DNA of 64,000 nucleotides from Nereocystis luetkeana. Its lineage: Eukaryota; Sar; Phaeophyceae; Laminariales; Laminariaceae. The DNA is taken from assembly GCA_031213475.1 (NCBI GenBank), contig JARUPZ010000011.1:4180001-4244000 (forward strand), in the 5' to 3' direction. Each line of letters opens with the position of its first letter. Within the stretch, counting starts at the first letter, position 1. Positions 11,300 through 24,189 of this stretch are shown here, in pieces. Below the pieces are notes generated by a model. That model saw only the letters and a program-made list of their open reading frames with translations. It ran no database searches and had not been told where the DNA came from. The translations under genes and the position numbers were made by a program.

Positions 11300-12260
11300 T
11301 CACCGGGAGGCATGGTACGGCTTCCGCGAAACCAACAGAACCCACACCGGGAGACATTCCACGGCATCCTCCGGCGTCTGACCTCCCCATGCCAGAACTT
11401 TCATGAAAAAAAACTAATAAAAAACAACAAAAACAAACGATAACTAAAACGAACGAACGAAACAAACAAAAGCCCGAGACACGCGGAGAGGCGCACCATG
11501 ACATCGCCCCTGCAACGTCTGTCCTCCGTGTGTCAGACAGAACAAGAACTCGCGAACAGACAGCATGCACAAATCACACGAAAGGAAAGACAACCCACAG
11601 GAAGCATGGTACTTCGTCCACGAAAAATACAAAAATGCCCTTCCAAGAACCCCCGCAAATGGACATGCAAAAATCGACAGAGAGGCATGCCACATCATCC
11701 TAAACCATAAACAAAAACAATATCCACGAATGACGCGAGCCAAATATCTCACGCACACAAGAGTATAAAACTCACACACAGCGAGGTATACCACAGGGCC
11801 CCCTCCCCAGCGTCTGTCCTCCCCACGTCAGAAAGAACATCCAAAACCCACCCAATACAAACATCCCGAAAACTTCCACAACAACCCCCTCAGCGTATGC
11901 CCTCCCCATGCCGGCAAAACCATCCGACAACCAGACAAAAATACGAAGAAAAAAAAATGAAAACGCACAGCAAAATAGTCTACAAAGCTACACAAAAATC
12001 ATCCGGGAATAACGCAGACAAAACCGTCTAAAACATACACAACACCCCCCACCGCCGCGGGCCCATAAAAAAAAAACTCGGAGGGGCATACCACAATACC
12101 GCAACACCCCCAAACCACAAAAGCAAACATCCACAAACCACATCCAAAAGCCACCCTAAACAACACAAACAGATCACCCACAAACCACGCAGGAAGAAAC
12201 ACCACAGGACCCCCCCCCTAGCGTCTGTCCTCTCCAATCCGAAAACTCCTCCAAACACCC
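11300..12260 (+). repeat. A/C-rich degenerate repeat tract
   Basis: The + strand is strikingly poor in T and G. The box GCGTCTGTCCTCCCCA (with variants) recurs near 11,376, 11,514, 11,811, 11,893 and 12,221, separated by A-rich AAACAAAC-type DNA. Long open frames on the opposite strand follow from the composition and carry no domain. Confidence 0.6.
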
Positions 12261-12619
12261 TCGTCAATAAAACGCATGGCCCCGAGAGATCGAGCGAACT
12301 GTCGACAAGGGGGTCTGATGCCTCCCGTGAGGAAGCCCGCCCCCCCTCCCCCATTCTCCTCGACGACAACTAAGGCCAATGTGCAGGAGGTGCGTACTGC
12401 CTTACTCGATTCTGGATCCTGCGCCGAAGAGAGAGACGGCGAGAGAGCAAGAAAGGCGCGGGATCGGGGCGCCAGAAATACGCACGCCTGCACTAAACCG
12501 CGCTGAGATTTGACATGGCGCGCAGTTCTTTTCACAGTAAAATGCCGTCCAAAATCTGTAATTGTAACCCGACCACTCGGGTTACTTCCTGATACGAAAT
12601 AAATCAGCAAGAATGCACC

Positions 12620-13170
12620 ACAATGCTGGTCCCCGCGGATATGCCTGCCACGTCATCGTTTGATGGCACTTCAAGCGGCCTTACCGTCCGCCTAAGTACG
12701 AAGAATTACCGGCGTTGATCACCATTCCTGCAGGTATGACTGAATCGGACAATGTAGGTTGGACTCAAAGAAGACATCAAAACCACTATTCCTTCATAAA
12801 TATGCTATTCCGGCCTCATCACCGCACTACTGCTGCACCACAAAAACCTAGCTTCTAGCACCTAACAACATAATAACCATGTATATCATAGTCGAACGCG
12901 CTATTACCCTATCCATAAACAACATATATCCACGCGGTCGGTCAACGCGATGATATATGGCAGGCGCACAGCGTGAAACTAGGGCACACGTATGCGGAGC
13001 GCGCTGTCAGTATTATTGTTTAGATGCATGTCGACGTAGAATATATGCGAACATGATATACACATACGCCCGTGCCAACACGTTTCGAGCATACCTGCCC
13101 ACATGCCAAATTATTTGTTTATATGAGCATACAGTCTATTGACCAAGGGAAAAACATGCACCCAACCAAA
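12620..13170. other. Unassigned DNA
   Basis: No feature recognised. Base composition is more balanced than in the flanking repeat tracts. Confidence 0.4.
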
Positions 13171-13179
13171 TGATGAGCA

Positions 13180-14060
13180 AATAACAGGTGTGGCACGATT
13201 ACACGGGATAACGGAGTTAATTTTACCACGAAAACTATAGCTGCGCTCGCTACCTGAACGCCTCCGGCTCGATCACAAGCAAGCGTGAAGTCGATTAGAC
13301 CACTGTAAAACATGTCTGTGCCTACTAGCAAACACCTCCAGGTTGATCACAAGCAACTCTAGACTTGATTGCGAAGAAGCGTCATGCCATGGTCACACGA
13401 GATCATAGCGTTTATCTGATCACGGGTAAACATAGGTGTGATCACTAGCGACCGCCCCCGGTTTGATCACAACCAAGGAGTTTATAGCAAAGATCAGGCG
13501 TGCGTTAATCACACAGGATCACGGATTGAAGTTGACTGCGGAAAACCTGAGGTGCGCTCACTACTTTAACGCCATCAGCTTGATCACAGGCAAGCGCGCA
13601 GCCGTTTATATCAGGCGAGCGATCATCTCACGTGATCAGGGATTAAAGTCGAACACGGGAATACAGAGGCGCGCTCTCCACGTGAACGCCTCCAGCTCGA
13701 TAACAGGCCAGCGTGGAGGCGATTACCCCACGGCAAAATAAGGCTGTGGCTACTAGCAAACACCTCCGGGCTGATCACAAGCAACCCTGGACTTGATTGC
13801 AAAGAACCGGCGAGCCATGGTCACTCGGGATCATGGCGTTTCTTTGACTGCGGGTTCACATGGGTGTGATCACTAGAAACCGCCTTCAGCTTGCTCACGA
13901 GTAAGTGTAGAGTTAATAGGAAAAAACAGACATGCTATGATCACACGGGAAGGTGGCGTTTGTTTACCACGGGTGAACGTGGGTGTAGTCGGGAGAAAAC
14001 GCCACCCATACTGATTATGGTCCCCGAGAAGTATCTTCAACGTGATCGGAGGCAACCACA
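13180..14060 (+). repeat. Satellite rich in GATCAC words, about 427-bp higher-order period
   Basis: Short units carry GCCTCCRGCTYGATCACAAGCAAGCG and related TGATCAC words. A longer segment starting TACTAGCAAACACCTCC at about 13,323 recurs at about 13,750, giving a higher-order period near 427 bp. Units have diverged by substitutions and small indels. Confidence 0.75.
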
Positions 14061-14439
14061 GGGTTGACCACGACGAAACACTCGCTGCTTTCATTTTACA
14101 CTGGGGTGGCGCCTCCATTCAGGGCTGCTTTTTCGCTGCGGCTATCCACGAATTCCATGGTACGTAGTATTTCCTTCCGCTGGCTTGCGGCCTGCTTCGA
14201 CCTTGAGCATCAATCCTTTAAATGAACCTACAGGAAGTGCGAATATCAATCGACAACGAGAGCGTATTGCACACCCAACTGGTGATCCATCTAGGCCGAT
14301 CAGGCATCACACTAGAGTTCTGCACGGGCATCGGGCCTACCAGGTACATGCAATCGATGTGTGTATGCATACGTTTACCAGTTAGTTAAGTGTCTTCGTA
14401 CCAGTTCTGATAGGCATCCAACGTGCTTGACCATCAAAC

Positions 14440-14870
14440 ATCCGCTCTTTATAAACAAGGATACCCAACATACGAGGGATTGGGGCTGGCGGCAGCCGCT
14501 CGACGTCCAGGTCAGCCTTTCCTTCTTTGTGTTTTTATTATGTGCGTTCGTTTCTCTGTAGGAAACAGTGATACCCAAAATACACAGAATTGGACTGGGA
14601 GCAGCTGCTCGACGCCCAGGTCGGTCTCGCATATGTTGATATTTTATTTTTGCGGTTTCATTGTAGTGGGTTTGTTCCTCTTTATGCCGTTCATTATCTT
14701 GCCCTTCTTGCTCCTCCTACCTTTTATTAATGGTCTTTATTCAGACCCGGGGCCACTAGGCTCTTCTTACGAGCCATCCCCACTCCGGTTTGCGTATTGC
14801 CGTTTCATCGCCACAAGAGCTCCAACCCGTTCTTCCTACGTCGAATTGTGCTTAACCACGCTACATTGTT
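14440..14870. repeat. Dispersed repeat F, copy 1, with a short local duplication
   Basis: About 14,660-14,870 resembles 50,240-50,455 in the same orientation. Common words are CATTATCTTGCCC-like, CAGAYCCGGGG, TAGGCTCTTCT-like and TCGAATTGTGC. Just upstream, a segment ending CGCTCGACGTCCAGGTC is duplicated at about 14,460-14,520 and 14,570-14,630. At 50 kb the homologous piece lies in a SINE-like insertion, so this may be a body fragment of that family. Confidence 0.55.
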
Positions 14871-14971
14871 ACGGGGCACCAGAGTAAATAGGACCAAATA
14901 CTGCTAGTAAAAATAGGTAAATACGTAGCTTTTCGTGTTTACCGTAGGTCCTATTTAATATTGTCCCCCGT
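14871..14971. mobile_element. MITE family M1, copy 1 (101 bp)
   Basis: The ends ACGGGGCACC and TGTCCCCCGT are inverted repeats. The inner AAATAGGACC pairs with GGTCCTATTT, so the imperfect terminal repeat is about 25 bp. It matches the element at 35,420-35,519 along its whole length. No coding potential. Confidence 0.8.
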
Positions 14972-15380
14972 AAATAGGCGCCCATTTTGTTTGTGTCTTG
15001 TTTCGATATTTCGATAGTCGAAAATATAATTTTGGCAAAAATATCCATACTTACTCGTCCGGGTTCTCGACCGGTGGACATCAACCTTGATAGTATTTAA
15101 GGTTTAATTTCCATAGACCACCCGGGGTGAATGGTTCATGTACACGGAAGTGTTCGGGCAAATAATATTCACCATTTTTTATCTCTTTAGTGTATGTATA
15201 TTTATTTTACTTTTTCCAGAAACACCTTTCTACCCTTAGACATCGAGCACAATTAGTGTCCGTGCCGATTCTCCCCTCCTAAAACGTAAAAAAAATACAA
15301 TATCGGTGGTCACAATACTACAGCGTACAATAATATCCTAACATTATTGGGTTTTGCGAATTGGAGAAAAAAACAAAAAA
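14972..15380. other. Unassigned DNA left of the DIRS-like element
   Basis: No gene or repeat partner recognised. A G run at about 15,385-15,400 marks the change to G-rich DNA. Confidence 0.4.
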
Positions 15381-15603
15381 TCGGGGTGGGGGGGGGGGGG
15401 GTGTAGTTCCAGTGGATTGATACCTGGTTCTGGGTTGTTGACGGCAGGATCACAGTCGCACGTATATTCAGGGCAAACATACGTAGAGGCATCGGAACAG
15501 CAGTGGCCACAGCATCAGCAGCAGTACAGCAACAGCAGAAGAAGCAGCAGCAGCAGCAGCAGCAGTTGGGGCGATCGACGGGCCGGGAGGAGAGATATAG
15601 CAC

Positions 15604-15876
15604 GTGGGTCTTCTATCGCAATCATGGCCTAGAGCACCACCGACCGAGTACGAAGACGCTTCATCGTTGCAAGAGAGAGAAATGCGAAGCGAAAGGAAGA
15701 TCATAAATTTGAGAGCGGAGCTGGAGGAAGCGGTGCACGCGAGAAAAAAAGAGCTGGCCGAGGAGGCCGCAGCCAGGAAGGCGGAAGGCAGAGGAGCGGC
15801 GGGAGCGGCAGACGTGGCCGAAGAAGAGAGCGGCCGTCGAGGCAATTCAGCGGAAGACAGCAGTGGGGGGCATTGA
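15604..15876 (+). pseudogene. Gag-like N-terminal coiled-coil fragment
   Basis: About 90 residues, rich in Glu, Arg, Lys and Ala, with heptad-like spacing in a stretch beginning ERKIINLRAELEEAV. It ends in a stop at 15,876; the continuing protein appears to shift frame (15,873-16,163 and about 16,015-16,260). No family motif is recognised. The call as Gag rests on position upstream of the RT in an element with the same strand and composition. The true start is not determinable. Confidence 0.45.
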
Positions 15877-16694
15877 GGGGAGAAGAGTCTGGAAACAAAA
15901 ATACGGGCGACAAAGAAGAACGGAAGACGACGGATGGAGGCAAGACGACGGCACAGAAAAACTTGTTTGGACAGGAGGTGGAAAGGGAGGTCGGCAGGAG
16001 GATGCATGCTTTAGGTGTACGCGGGCGAAGCCACGTTGCATGCAGTGAACTCGCTGGCGCAGCTACAGAGCGCGCGGGGCATAGAGACCACGAAATGGAC
16101 AACCAGCGGGAGCCCCCGAGCAGCATGGGAAAACCCTCGAGGCGTGCAGGGGGTTTCATATGAGACGGAAGCCTGGGGGAATCGGGGACAAATCGGCCCG
16201 AGAACGAAAAAGGAGCAGAGAGGGCGTCAGGAGATCCGGATTACGGAGATACGAAGGTAGGAAGCCGTGGATAGAAGTCCCCAGAACGAAGCGACAGAGG
16301 AGGAAGGCCACTGGACGAAAAGAAGAGGTGGAGACCAAGGAGAGTGAGCAAGGAGGGGGAAAAGTGTGAGCTGGACAAAAGGGCTGAGCTATGGTTAGCG
16401 GGTTGGGGAGACATGGGTGGGTAGCCGAAAGGAAGAAAAGGGGGATGGGTCGATTAGCGGAGGAGTGGGAAGGGAAACGACGGGGCGTTATTTGAGGGGG
16501 GGAGGGCGAACGAGTTCAGGCAGCGAGGGGGGGGGCGAGGGGGTAAACGGTGGCACGGAGCATAGCACCTTCAAGGAGCCTGCGTCAGCATCATCGACGC
16601 ACGTGCCAGACAGGCGCATGATCATTTGGGGGGTGATTCGAGGAGTACCATAAAGGAACGAGCAATGACATGACTCTGCCCGGGACAGTTTTTC

Positions 16695-17627
16695 ATGACC
16701 AGAAACGACGAGAGGGGCCTGATGAGCTTTGCCGACCTCGACCTGACAGTGTATATGAAGACGGAGCTGTCGGGGAGGCGCAAAATCGAGGGTGAAATAT
16801 CGTTGCCAAACAGGTCGAAGGCTACGATGGACGGGATCATGTATATGGCAACGCTCACAACGGATGACAACCCGCGGATGGGAAGGGGGGCGTTGCGTCG
16901 GATGGAGATGCAGAGGGGGCGAAAAATTCAACAGGTGAAAGAAAGGATCAAACATATTTACGTGACGAATAAGAGGGTGGTGGAGACAGACGCCTTCAAG
17001 GAGAATCACGAGGCGCTTCAATGCGGACTTAGGAGGTTGGGGGAGGCGTTGCGGATGACTGTCATGAAGCTGAAACGGAGGGGATCTACGTGGCCGACGG
17101 CCAAAGAGGCAGGGCCGTTGCCGAAACCGACCTATCGGGAGACAGCGATGTGGTTGCAGTTGGCGCCGCTACGTATCAGGGCCAAGTATGCGTGAAGGGG
17201 GGAGGGGGGGGCAGGGGCGGAGGGGGGCTTCACTGAAGGCAACTGCCGAGGAAGTGAAGGGCGAGGGTACGCGGAGGGCATCCGCCGGGGAGGACACTGG
17301 CGGGGGGAGACGGATAGAGCGGGGGAAGGGCGGGGGGGGGGGGGGGGGAAGACACGTGGGTCAGCAGGGAGTGTTTGTTTCGAGAAGGATGGGCATTGCC
17401 CGTACATGGATAGATGGGGGGACTGTAAGTTCGAGCACGGGGGGGAGAAGAGGGGACAAGAGGGGGCTCGACAAGAAAGGGGGGGGGGGGGGAGAAGCGG
17501 CCGTCGGGGGGTGGGGGAAGGGGGGGGGGGGAGAGAGAAGGAGGCGCGGATGAGAACACGCGCTTTGCGGATGCGCGGAGCCAGCCGGGGAGACGCGGAG
17601 GACAGGGGAGGCGCAGACGCAAAGTAG
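16695..17627 (+). pseudogene. Gag-like protein with CCCH-type zinc motif
   Basis: A 166-codon stretch (16,695-17,195) with mixed charged/hydrophobic composition ends at TGA 17,193-17,195. The same frame continues into a G-rich linker and then a Cys/His motif, CFEKDGHCPYMDRWGDC followed by KFEH. This gives C-x6-C-x8-C-x3-H at about 17,376-17,438, then a basic Gly/Arg tail to 17,627. Nucleic-acid-binding zinc motifs are typical of retrotransposon Gag proteins. The internal stop implies inactivation or a sequence error. The spacing differs from standard CCHC knuckles and from canonical CCCH fingers. No homolog is named. Confidence 0.5.
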
Positions 17628-17879
17628 AGGATATGGTGGAGACCAGCACAGCGGGGAGGCGACCATCGCAGGGGGGCCGGCGCCCGGGTGCATATGTTTT
17701 TCAACTCAGGTGCTTTGAAGCAACAGGAGGAAGAAGGGGGTGAGGACCGAAGGGGGCGTGGGAGGGGGGGGGGCAGTGAAAGGGTAGTGCAAGGAGAGAG
17801 GGGGGTAACGTGCGGTATCGGGGTCCCGCAGGGAAAATGACGGGGTATACGCGATAGAACGGGCGCGTATCGAAGCGAG

Positions 17880-19758
17880 GGGGAAGTGGGGGGCTACGGG
17901 GATATACTTGGAACGGGACGGCACTTGAGCGAAGGGGCCACGCACGGGAAGGAGGGGCAGGTGGGGCCGCGCATGAAACAAAAAGGGGTTACGCGACGGG
18001 GCCGAACGAGGAGCGGGCTGGGGAGCGCGTGTCGGAGCCGTATGCGAGAAGGGGGGGGGGGGTGGACGGCGCGGCCGTGCACGGAAAAAGAGGGCAGGCG
18101 CGCGGCGGGGCCGCACGCGGGACAGGAGGGGAGGTGCGCGGCATGGACGTGCACGGAACGAGGAACGAGATGCGCGGCGGGGCAGTGCAGAGATCAAGAA
18201 GGGAGACACGCAAAGGGCGCGCACAAGAAACGAAAGGGGAAGTCCACGGTGGAGCCGTGGGCAGATCGGCAGGGGAGGCGCGCTGCTACGAGACAGCGGG
18301 GAGGGGGTGCACGGCGGGGCCGAGCACGGAAGGAGATGGGAGGCGCGTGGCGGGGCCGCACACGAGACAGATTGGGACTTGCGCGGCAGGGCCGTGCACG
18401 GAAAGAGGGGGGAGATGTGCGGCGGGGCCGTGCAGGGATCGAGCGGGGAGACGCGCGAGAGTCACGCACAAGGAACGAAAGCGGGAGTCCACCGCGGGGC
18501 CGTGGACAGATCGACAGGGGAGGCGCGCGGCGACGAGACAAAAGGGGGGGGTGTACGTCGGAGCTGTGCACGGAACGAGAGGGTAGGCGGGCGCGCGGCT
18601 ACGACACAAAGGGGGGGGGGGTACGTCGGGGCTGTGCACGGAACGAGAGGGGAGGCGCGCGGCGGGGTCGCACACGGGACAGGGGCGGATAGGCGCGGTG
18701 AGGCCTTGCACGGAACGAGAAGGGAGATGCGCAGCCGGGCGGTGCAGGGATCGAGGGGGGAGACGCGCAAGGGGCGCGCACAAGGAACGAGACCGGAAGT
18801 CCGAGGCGGGGCAGTGGACAGATCGAGAGCGGATGCGCGCGGCTACGAGACCAAGGGGGGCGTGTACGGCGGGGCCGTGCACGGAACAAGACGGCAGCCC
18901 TCGGCGGGGGCGCACACGGGACAGGAGGGGAGGTGCGCAGCGGGGCTGTGCACACAGCGAGGGGTTAACTGCGCGGCTGAGCCCTGCTGGGATCGGGAGA
19001 GGAGACGCGCGAGGAGCACGCACAAGAATCGAAAGGGGGAGTCCGCAGCGGGACCGTAGATAGACCGACAGAAGAGGCGAGGGGTTCCAAACAAACGGGG
19101 GGGAGTGTACGGCGGGCTGTGCGCGGAACAAAAGGGGAGGCGCGCGGCGGGGCCGCACGAAGGACAGGAGAGGGAGAGGGTAGGCGCAGCGAGTCCGTGC
19201 ACGGATCGAGGGGGGAGATGGGCGGTGGGGCCGTACAGGGATTGAGAGGGGAGGCGCGCGACGGGCGCGCACAAGGAACGAGAAAGAAAGTCCGCGGAGG
19301 AGCCGTGGACAGATCGAGAGGGGAGGCGCGCGGCTACGAGGCAAGGGGGGGGGTGAACGGCGGGGCCGTGCACGGAGGAAGACGACAGCGCTCGGCGGGG
19401 CCGCACACGGGACAGGAGGGGAGGTGGGCGGCGGGGCTGTGCACACAGCGAGGCGAAACATGCGCGTGGGAGCGCTGCTGGGATCGGGAGAGGAGACGCG
19501 CGAGTAGCACGCACAAGGATCGAAAGGGGGACTCCGCGGCGAGGCCGTAGACAGGCCGACAGGCGCGGCGCGGGGTTCCAAACAATGGGGTGGAGTGTAC
19601 GGCGGGCTGTGCGCGGAACGAAAGGGGAAGTGGGCGGCGGGGCCGCACACGGGACATTCGAGGATCGGCGCGGCGAGTCCGTGCACGGAACGAGGGGGGA
19701 GATGCGTGGTGGGGCCGTGCACGACAAGAGGGGGGCAGATGCGCAGCGGGGCCGTGCC
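17880..19758 (+). repeat. GC-rich 36-bp tandem array, left part
   Basis: The basic unit is 36 bp: CGGGGCCGTGCACGGAACGA then GAGGGGAGGCGCGCGG, with variants. About six variant units plus a spacer (CTACGAGACAAAGG...GTGTACGG) make a higher-order unit of about 246 bp; spacers recur near 18,287, 18,537, 18,840, 19,085, 19,333 and 19,578. Because 36 is a multiple of 3, long frames stay open on both strands (for example a 12-residue GGAVHGTRGEMR repeat). No protein family is recognised. Confidence 0.9.
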
Positions 19759-20169
19759 CGCGTTGTTAATTTTAGGTTAGACCGCGTTTTTTATCCGGCA
19801 AGTGTGTCAGCCCCTCACAAAATATGTCGCCAAAAACAAAAAGTGCAAACCAATGGCGGAACGGACCCTCACGGGACAAAGCAGGCGAGAAGTGGAAGAG
19901 ATCCGCCTAGAGTCCATGAACCGGGCGCCCCTTCGAGCAATTATGCTGAAAAATACGTACTTGTGGATGTGAGCACGTTGCTTGGTTAGGTTGTATCGAT
20001 CGTCTTAAATGTTCAGCCCCCAGAGTTAGAGTCTTCTCAGATATTCCCAGAAACCACGTACAAGCACTGCTGTGTGCTGGGTGACGGAGATCACGTCCTA
20101 CAGCAACAAGACATGGCACATACTTTCGATTTGAGATGCGATGCTGCGCATCGATGGCGCCTATCTACC

Positions 20170-20735
20170 GGCCTGCACGTAAGTATGCTCCATTCAAACG
20201 AGCCGAGCAGATGCGTCGCTTGTCTAATCGTACCTCGGGATTTTTTCTCTCTGCTGTCGTCTGTACTATTTCCAAGTATGTTTGGCAAGATACGCTCCTG
20301 CTATCGTATTGATAGCTTACCATCAGGATCAACCTCGTCGTACCAGGTACACACGTGACACGTAATGGAGGTATGCTACCGCCAATCAAGCGATGCGGGA
20401 TATGCCTAAGCGTGCAGAGACGACGCTTGCGCAAACGAATCTACAGCTGTATAGGTTCACGGGAGACAGCAGTACACTCATACGTATGCTATCTGCAAAC
20501 TTCGTTCTACTTGTACAAGTCAGTAGTACGTTGTGTGATACCTCAGCATTTTATTCTCTAATGAGATGTACTATTCCAAGTATTTTTCAAAACGATAAAA
20601 TGAGCACCACGTGCAAACACGTATCTTACACAGACGCTCGAGCTCTGTGCGCCGATGGCGTCTAGAAACCTGGTTGTAGGTATTCCCCAGTCAAGCGAAC
20701 CGGGGCTTCCCTACGCAGGTGCAACATAGAACCAC
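20170..20735 (+). repeat. Diverged repeat units, about 300 bp, also at 22,168-22,445
   Basis: Units around 20,170-20,430, 20,455-20,735 and 22,168-22,445 share CAGCAGTACACTCATACGTA, GATACCTCMGCATTTT, ACTATTTCCAAGTA, a CACGTGCAARCACG segment, GCGCCGATG and GAGCTTCCCTAC-type ends. They are diverged and non-coding. DNA between the second and third units (20,740-22,140) has no match in the window. Confidence 0.6.
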
Positions 20736-20739
20736 TTAC

Positions 20740-22140
20740 TTAGATATAAATCCTGAGCGTGCTCGGTTGGTACATCCCTAGCCTCTCAGAGCTCCCACCT
20801 CGATATCGCCTCATTTCATTACTTGCCGGACATTTCCAGCAGTTCTTTGTTTTCTCCATTTCTCTTCGCACTCTCGGTCCTTTCTTCCTTTCTTCTTCTT
20901 TCGTTTCGTATCGTGCGTGTACTCCGAGAGTACCTTACCGCGGGAGAACCCGGCGCCGTCTCGGGTGTCAGCGGGTGCTGGTGGGTAAAGGGGGGGTTGC
21001 AAGGAGCGCGGTCGCCGCTTTCATGCCTAGGCGTCCCGTGTCCCTCGAGATACAAGGGGTGCATGAACGGGCTTTGTCTGGCCTCCATTTATGATTTTTA
21101 ATAGAGTACTTACGAGTTATAAGGGTCGTTCGGGATTGCAAGATAGTATTCAAGCGGTGCTTATTTTTGCGACCGCGCTGAAGGTGAAAGAGGGAGCTGT
21201 GCAGTTTGAACACCAACGTTATCTGGCGAACGACGGCCACGGTGAGCACCGGACTTCACGCGAGGCGGGCGACGGGGCTGATTGTGGCAGAGAGTGAAAA
21301 ATTAATTACCCGGACCGAATCGGTGGCGAGGTGGTCGCGAGAGGGGCGGGCAGCGTACGAGGCCGAGCGAGAAGCTCTTCCGTTCGAGTTTTTCTTTCCT
21401 TCTTTTTGACCGGGTGTAAGGTGTTCCAATCAGGCAGAAAATTGTTACACGAGAGGGAATGGGGAGTTTTTTTCTTTCCGAATTTTCGGTTTTATTTTCA
21501 TTGTTTTTGCTGTGCTGCTGTGCCGTGCTGTACTTTCGCTTTCTTCGTACATATGAGTACAGGCATTTTTTTTTTTTTTTTTTTGCGTTTTGCTATCTGC
21601 GTCTGTTTTTGTTTTGTTTTGTTTTTTTTTGCTTAGCTTCATCTTCTTTTTTAGGTTTTTGTCTGCTATTAATAGTCTCCTTCTTGCTTCCCTGGTGTCC
21701 GCAGTGGTGGAGTGCGTATGCTTGTTTTTTGTTTTTGCCCCTGTTTTTACTTGAGGTAGTTCTTCCACTCCAGAGTTATTGGGGCCTGTCCTGCGACCAC
21801 GGACTGCATTGAATTGTGAGTTAATGTGAGAACAACAACAACATAGAGCATATCAAAATAAAAAATAAGTAGTACCCTACCTGGGTTATGTACGTACGTA
21901 CGACATCAGCGACGCGAAGCGTATGTGGCGTCCGAGCTGGCGTCGGAGCTATTTTTCCTGAAGCATGGCGGCGAGGCTCTTGGCATTATCAAGTGGTCGG
22001 TTTGCAATTAGGATCATGAAATAATAAAAAAAACTATCGTGGACCTCTGTTCGCTTCGCAAAATTTGATGTTATTTTTCCCATCCTGAGCGAGCGTAGCG
22101 GGCGGCGTAGGCCGCCCGCGGAGCGAAGCGCCTAGTATGC
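20740..22140. other. Unassigned DNA, T-rich at 21.4-21.75 kb
   Basis: A pyrimidine/T-rich tract (about 21,450-21,740) includes a poly(T) run near 21,570-21,585. No gene is supported. Confidence 0.4.
22098..22119. other. Perfect 9-bp GC hairpin
   Basis: GCGGGCGGC pairs with GCCGCCCGC around a 4-base GTAG loop. It sits in a GAGCGWAGCG-rich context that repeats the motif outside the stem. No following T run, so not a classical terminator. Confidence 0.6.
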
Positions 22141-22794
22141 ACATATGAAACCGACCCCAGGTACATTTCTACAGAATACAGCAGTACACTCATACGTAAA
22201 TCGAACCCCGTAGTACTGTATGAAATCGTACGTTTCTTCGATACCTCCGCATTTTTTGTCTACGAGCGTATCAGCTGCACTATTTCCAAGTAGTTTCTGT
22301 ACGATAACGGCCACGTGCAAGCACGCATATTGCCTTAGTTACCCTCGACATGGCTCTGCGCGCCGATGTGTTTACCAACGTGGTCGTAATTATGACCCTG
22401 TAACGTGAAGCGAACCCGAGCTTCCCTACATGCAGATGCGACATATCACATCCTCAAACGAATATTATTACTTAGTAGTACCAAATGGCTTTTTTTTCCG
22501 GAAGTGTTCACTTTTCTCGGTTTGCCGCGGGTCTTTTCTGGTGCTTCCTGGTGCGGAGCCCGCAGGGGGGAGGCGTGGACAGTGCGGTGCAAGCGTTGGC
22601 TCCGGCCGCGCTCCGTGGCCCATATTCTACATGGTCAAGGGCACGTGACCCAGCAAGGAACTCAGGGGATGGAGTCGGACTTCCGGAAAGCCATCCAGGG
22701 GCATGAAAACCTGCCCGAATCTTCGTATTTTCAGCTGCAAAGTTTTGTTTTTGTCACTTCTTGCTGCAACTGCAATGACACACAGCAGTGCAGC

Positions 22795-23487
22795 TCGAGC
22801 AGTACGCAGCAGTAGAACAACATAGAACAACATCAACAGCAGGCGTACGAGTGCTGCTCGAGTCGAGTGTTGCTCGAGTGCCGCTGGGTGCTACTGCTGC
22901 TGCTGCTGCTGCTACTGTAGCTTAGTGCTCGTGTGCCCGTGATTGCTTAGCCACGCCGTGCTTGTGTTTGTCTCGTGCTCGTTGCGCTTGAGCAATCGAG
23001 TGATCGTGGTCCCGTGTCCGCTTTTTTCGTGGTGCAATAGGCCATGCTTGGAAACCTACTCATTCATGCTCGTACGCTCGAGTGCTGCTTGAGCAGTACG
23101 CAGCACAGGACAACACCAGCAACAACAGGCGTACGAGTGCTGCTCGAGTCGAGTGTTGCTCGAGTGCTGCTGGGTGTTGCTGCTGCTGCTGCTGAGTGCT
23201 CGTGTGCTCGTGACTGCTTGGCCACGAGACATGAGAACACGCTATATCCACCACGTACCTACATGGTAGTCTTCTCTTTTTTAAATAGTATCTGATTACG
23301 ATTCAACAATTTATATCGGATCTTGGTACAACGTATTGCGTTGCCTGTTACTGTTGCCTTCGATCTTTGTCGAGCTCATGCCCGAGTAGTACGCAGCACT
23401 AAAACAACCGCGACAACAGGCGTACGAGTGCTGCTCGAAGCGAGTGTTGCTGGAGTACCGCAGGGTGCCGCTACCGCTGCAGCTGCA

Positions 23488-23534
<47 letters not shown>

Positions 23535-23835
23535 GTGCTCGTGTGCCCGTGACTGCCTGGCCACGCCGTGCTCGTGTTTGGCTCTAGTTCTCGTTGCGCT
23601 TGAGCGATCGAGTGATCGTGGTCCCGTGTCCGTTTTTTGCGGTGCAATAGGCCATGCTTGGAAACCTACTCATGCTCGTGCGCTCGAGTGCTGCTCGAGC
23701 AGTACGCAGAAGAACAACAGCAGCAACAACAGGCGTACGAATGCTGCTGGAATCGAGTGTTGCTCGAGTGCTGCTGGCGGTTTCTACTGCTGGTGTAGCT
23801 GAGTGCTCGTGTGCTCGTGACTGCATGGCCACAAG
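22795..23835 (+). repeat. Four CTCGAG/CTG-rich cassettes, about 145-185 bp each
   Basis: Units at about 22,795-22,960, 23,085-23,230, 23,380-23,565 and 23,690-23,835 each contain GAGCAGTACGCAGCA, AACAACAGGCGTACGAGTGC, GTGTTGCTCGAGTGCTGCTG, a CTG run and GTGCTCGTGTGC. The third holds about 16 CTG triplets (about 23,486-23,533). Between units lies a shared spacer with CGATCGAGTGATCGTGGTCCCG. Poly-Ala and poly-Leu frames here are triplet artefacts. Confidence 0.85.
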
Positions 23836-24189
23836 GTATGAAAACAGGCTGTATCCACCACGTACATACATGGCATTTTGTTTTATTAATAGGATCTCGG
23901 TGCGATTCATCATTTATTTGTCTGATCTTCGTACGAGGTATAGCGTTGCGTGTAAGTAGTAGCCGAGTGTGCACTGCCCTTTGTACAATGTGCCCATGTC
24001 ACGCAGTTTGCTTATCATTCTGCTGCTCCTGTTGTGGCTGCCGCTACTGGTACTAAACACAATCGCGGTATAGCTGCTACTAGTCCTGTGGATGGCACAG
24101 GTTGCTTTTCTTGCGGCTACCCTTATTTTAGGTTTGCCCGTGCCACGCGGTTGCTTATCTTGCTGCTCCAGAGTTGCTAAACATGCTGA

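Noticed and set aside
22795..23835. Possible CRISPR-like array
   Set aside because: Repeats are long, diverged and filled with CTG triplets, spacers are themselves repeated, and no cas gene exists in this eukaryotic context.
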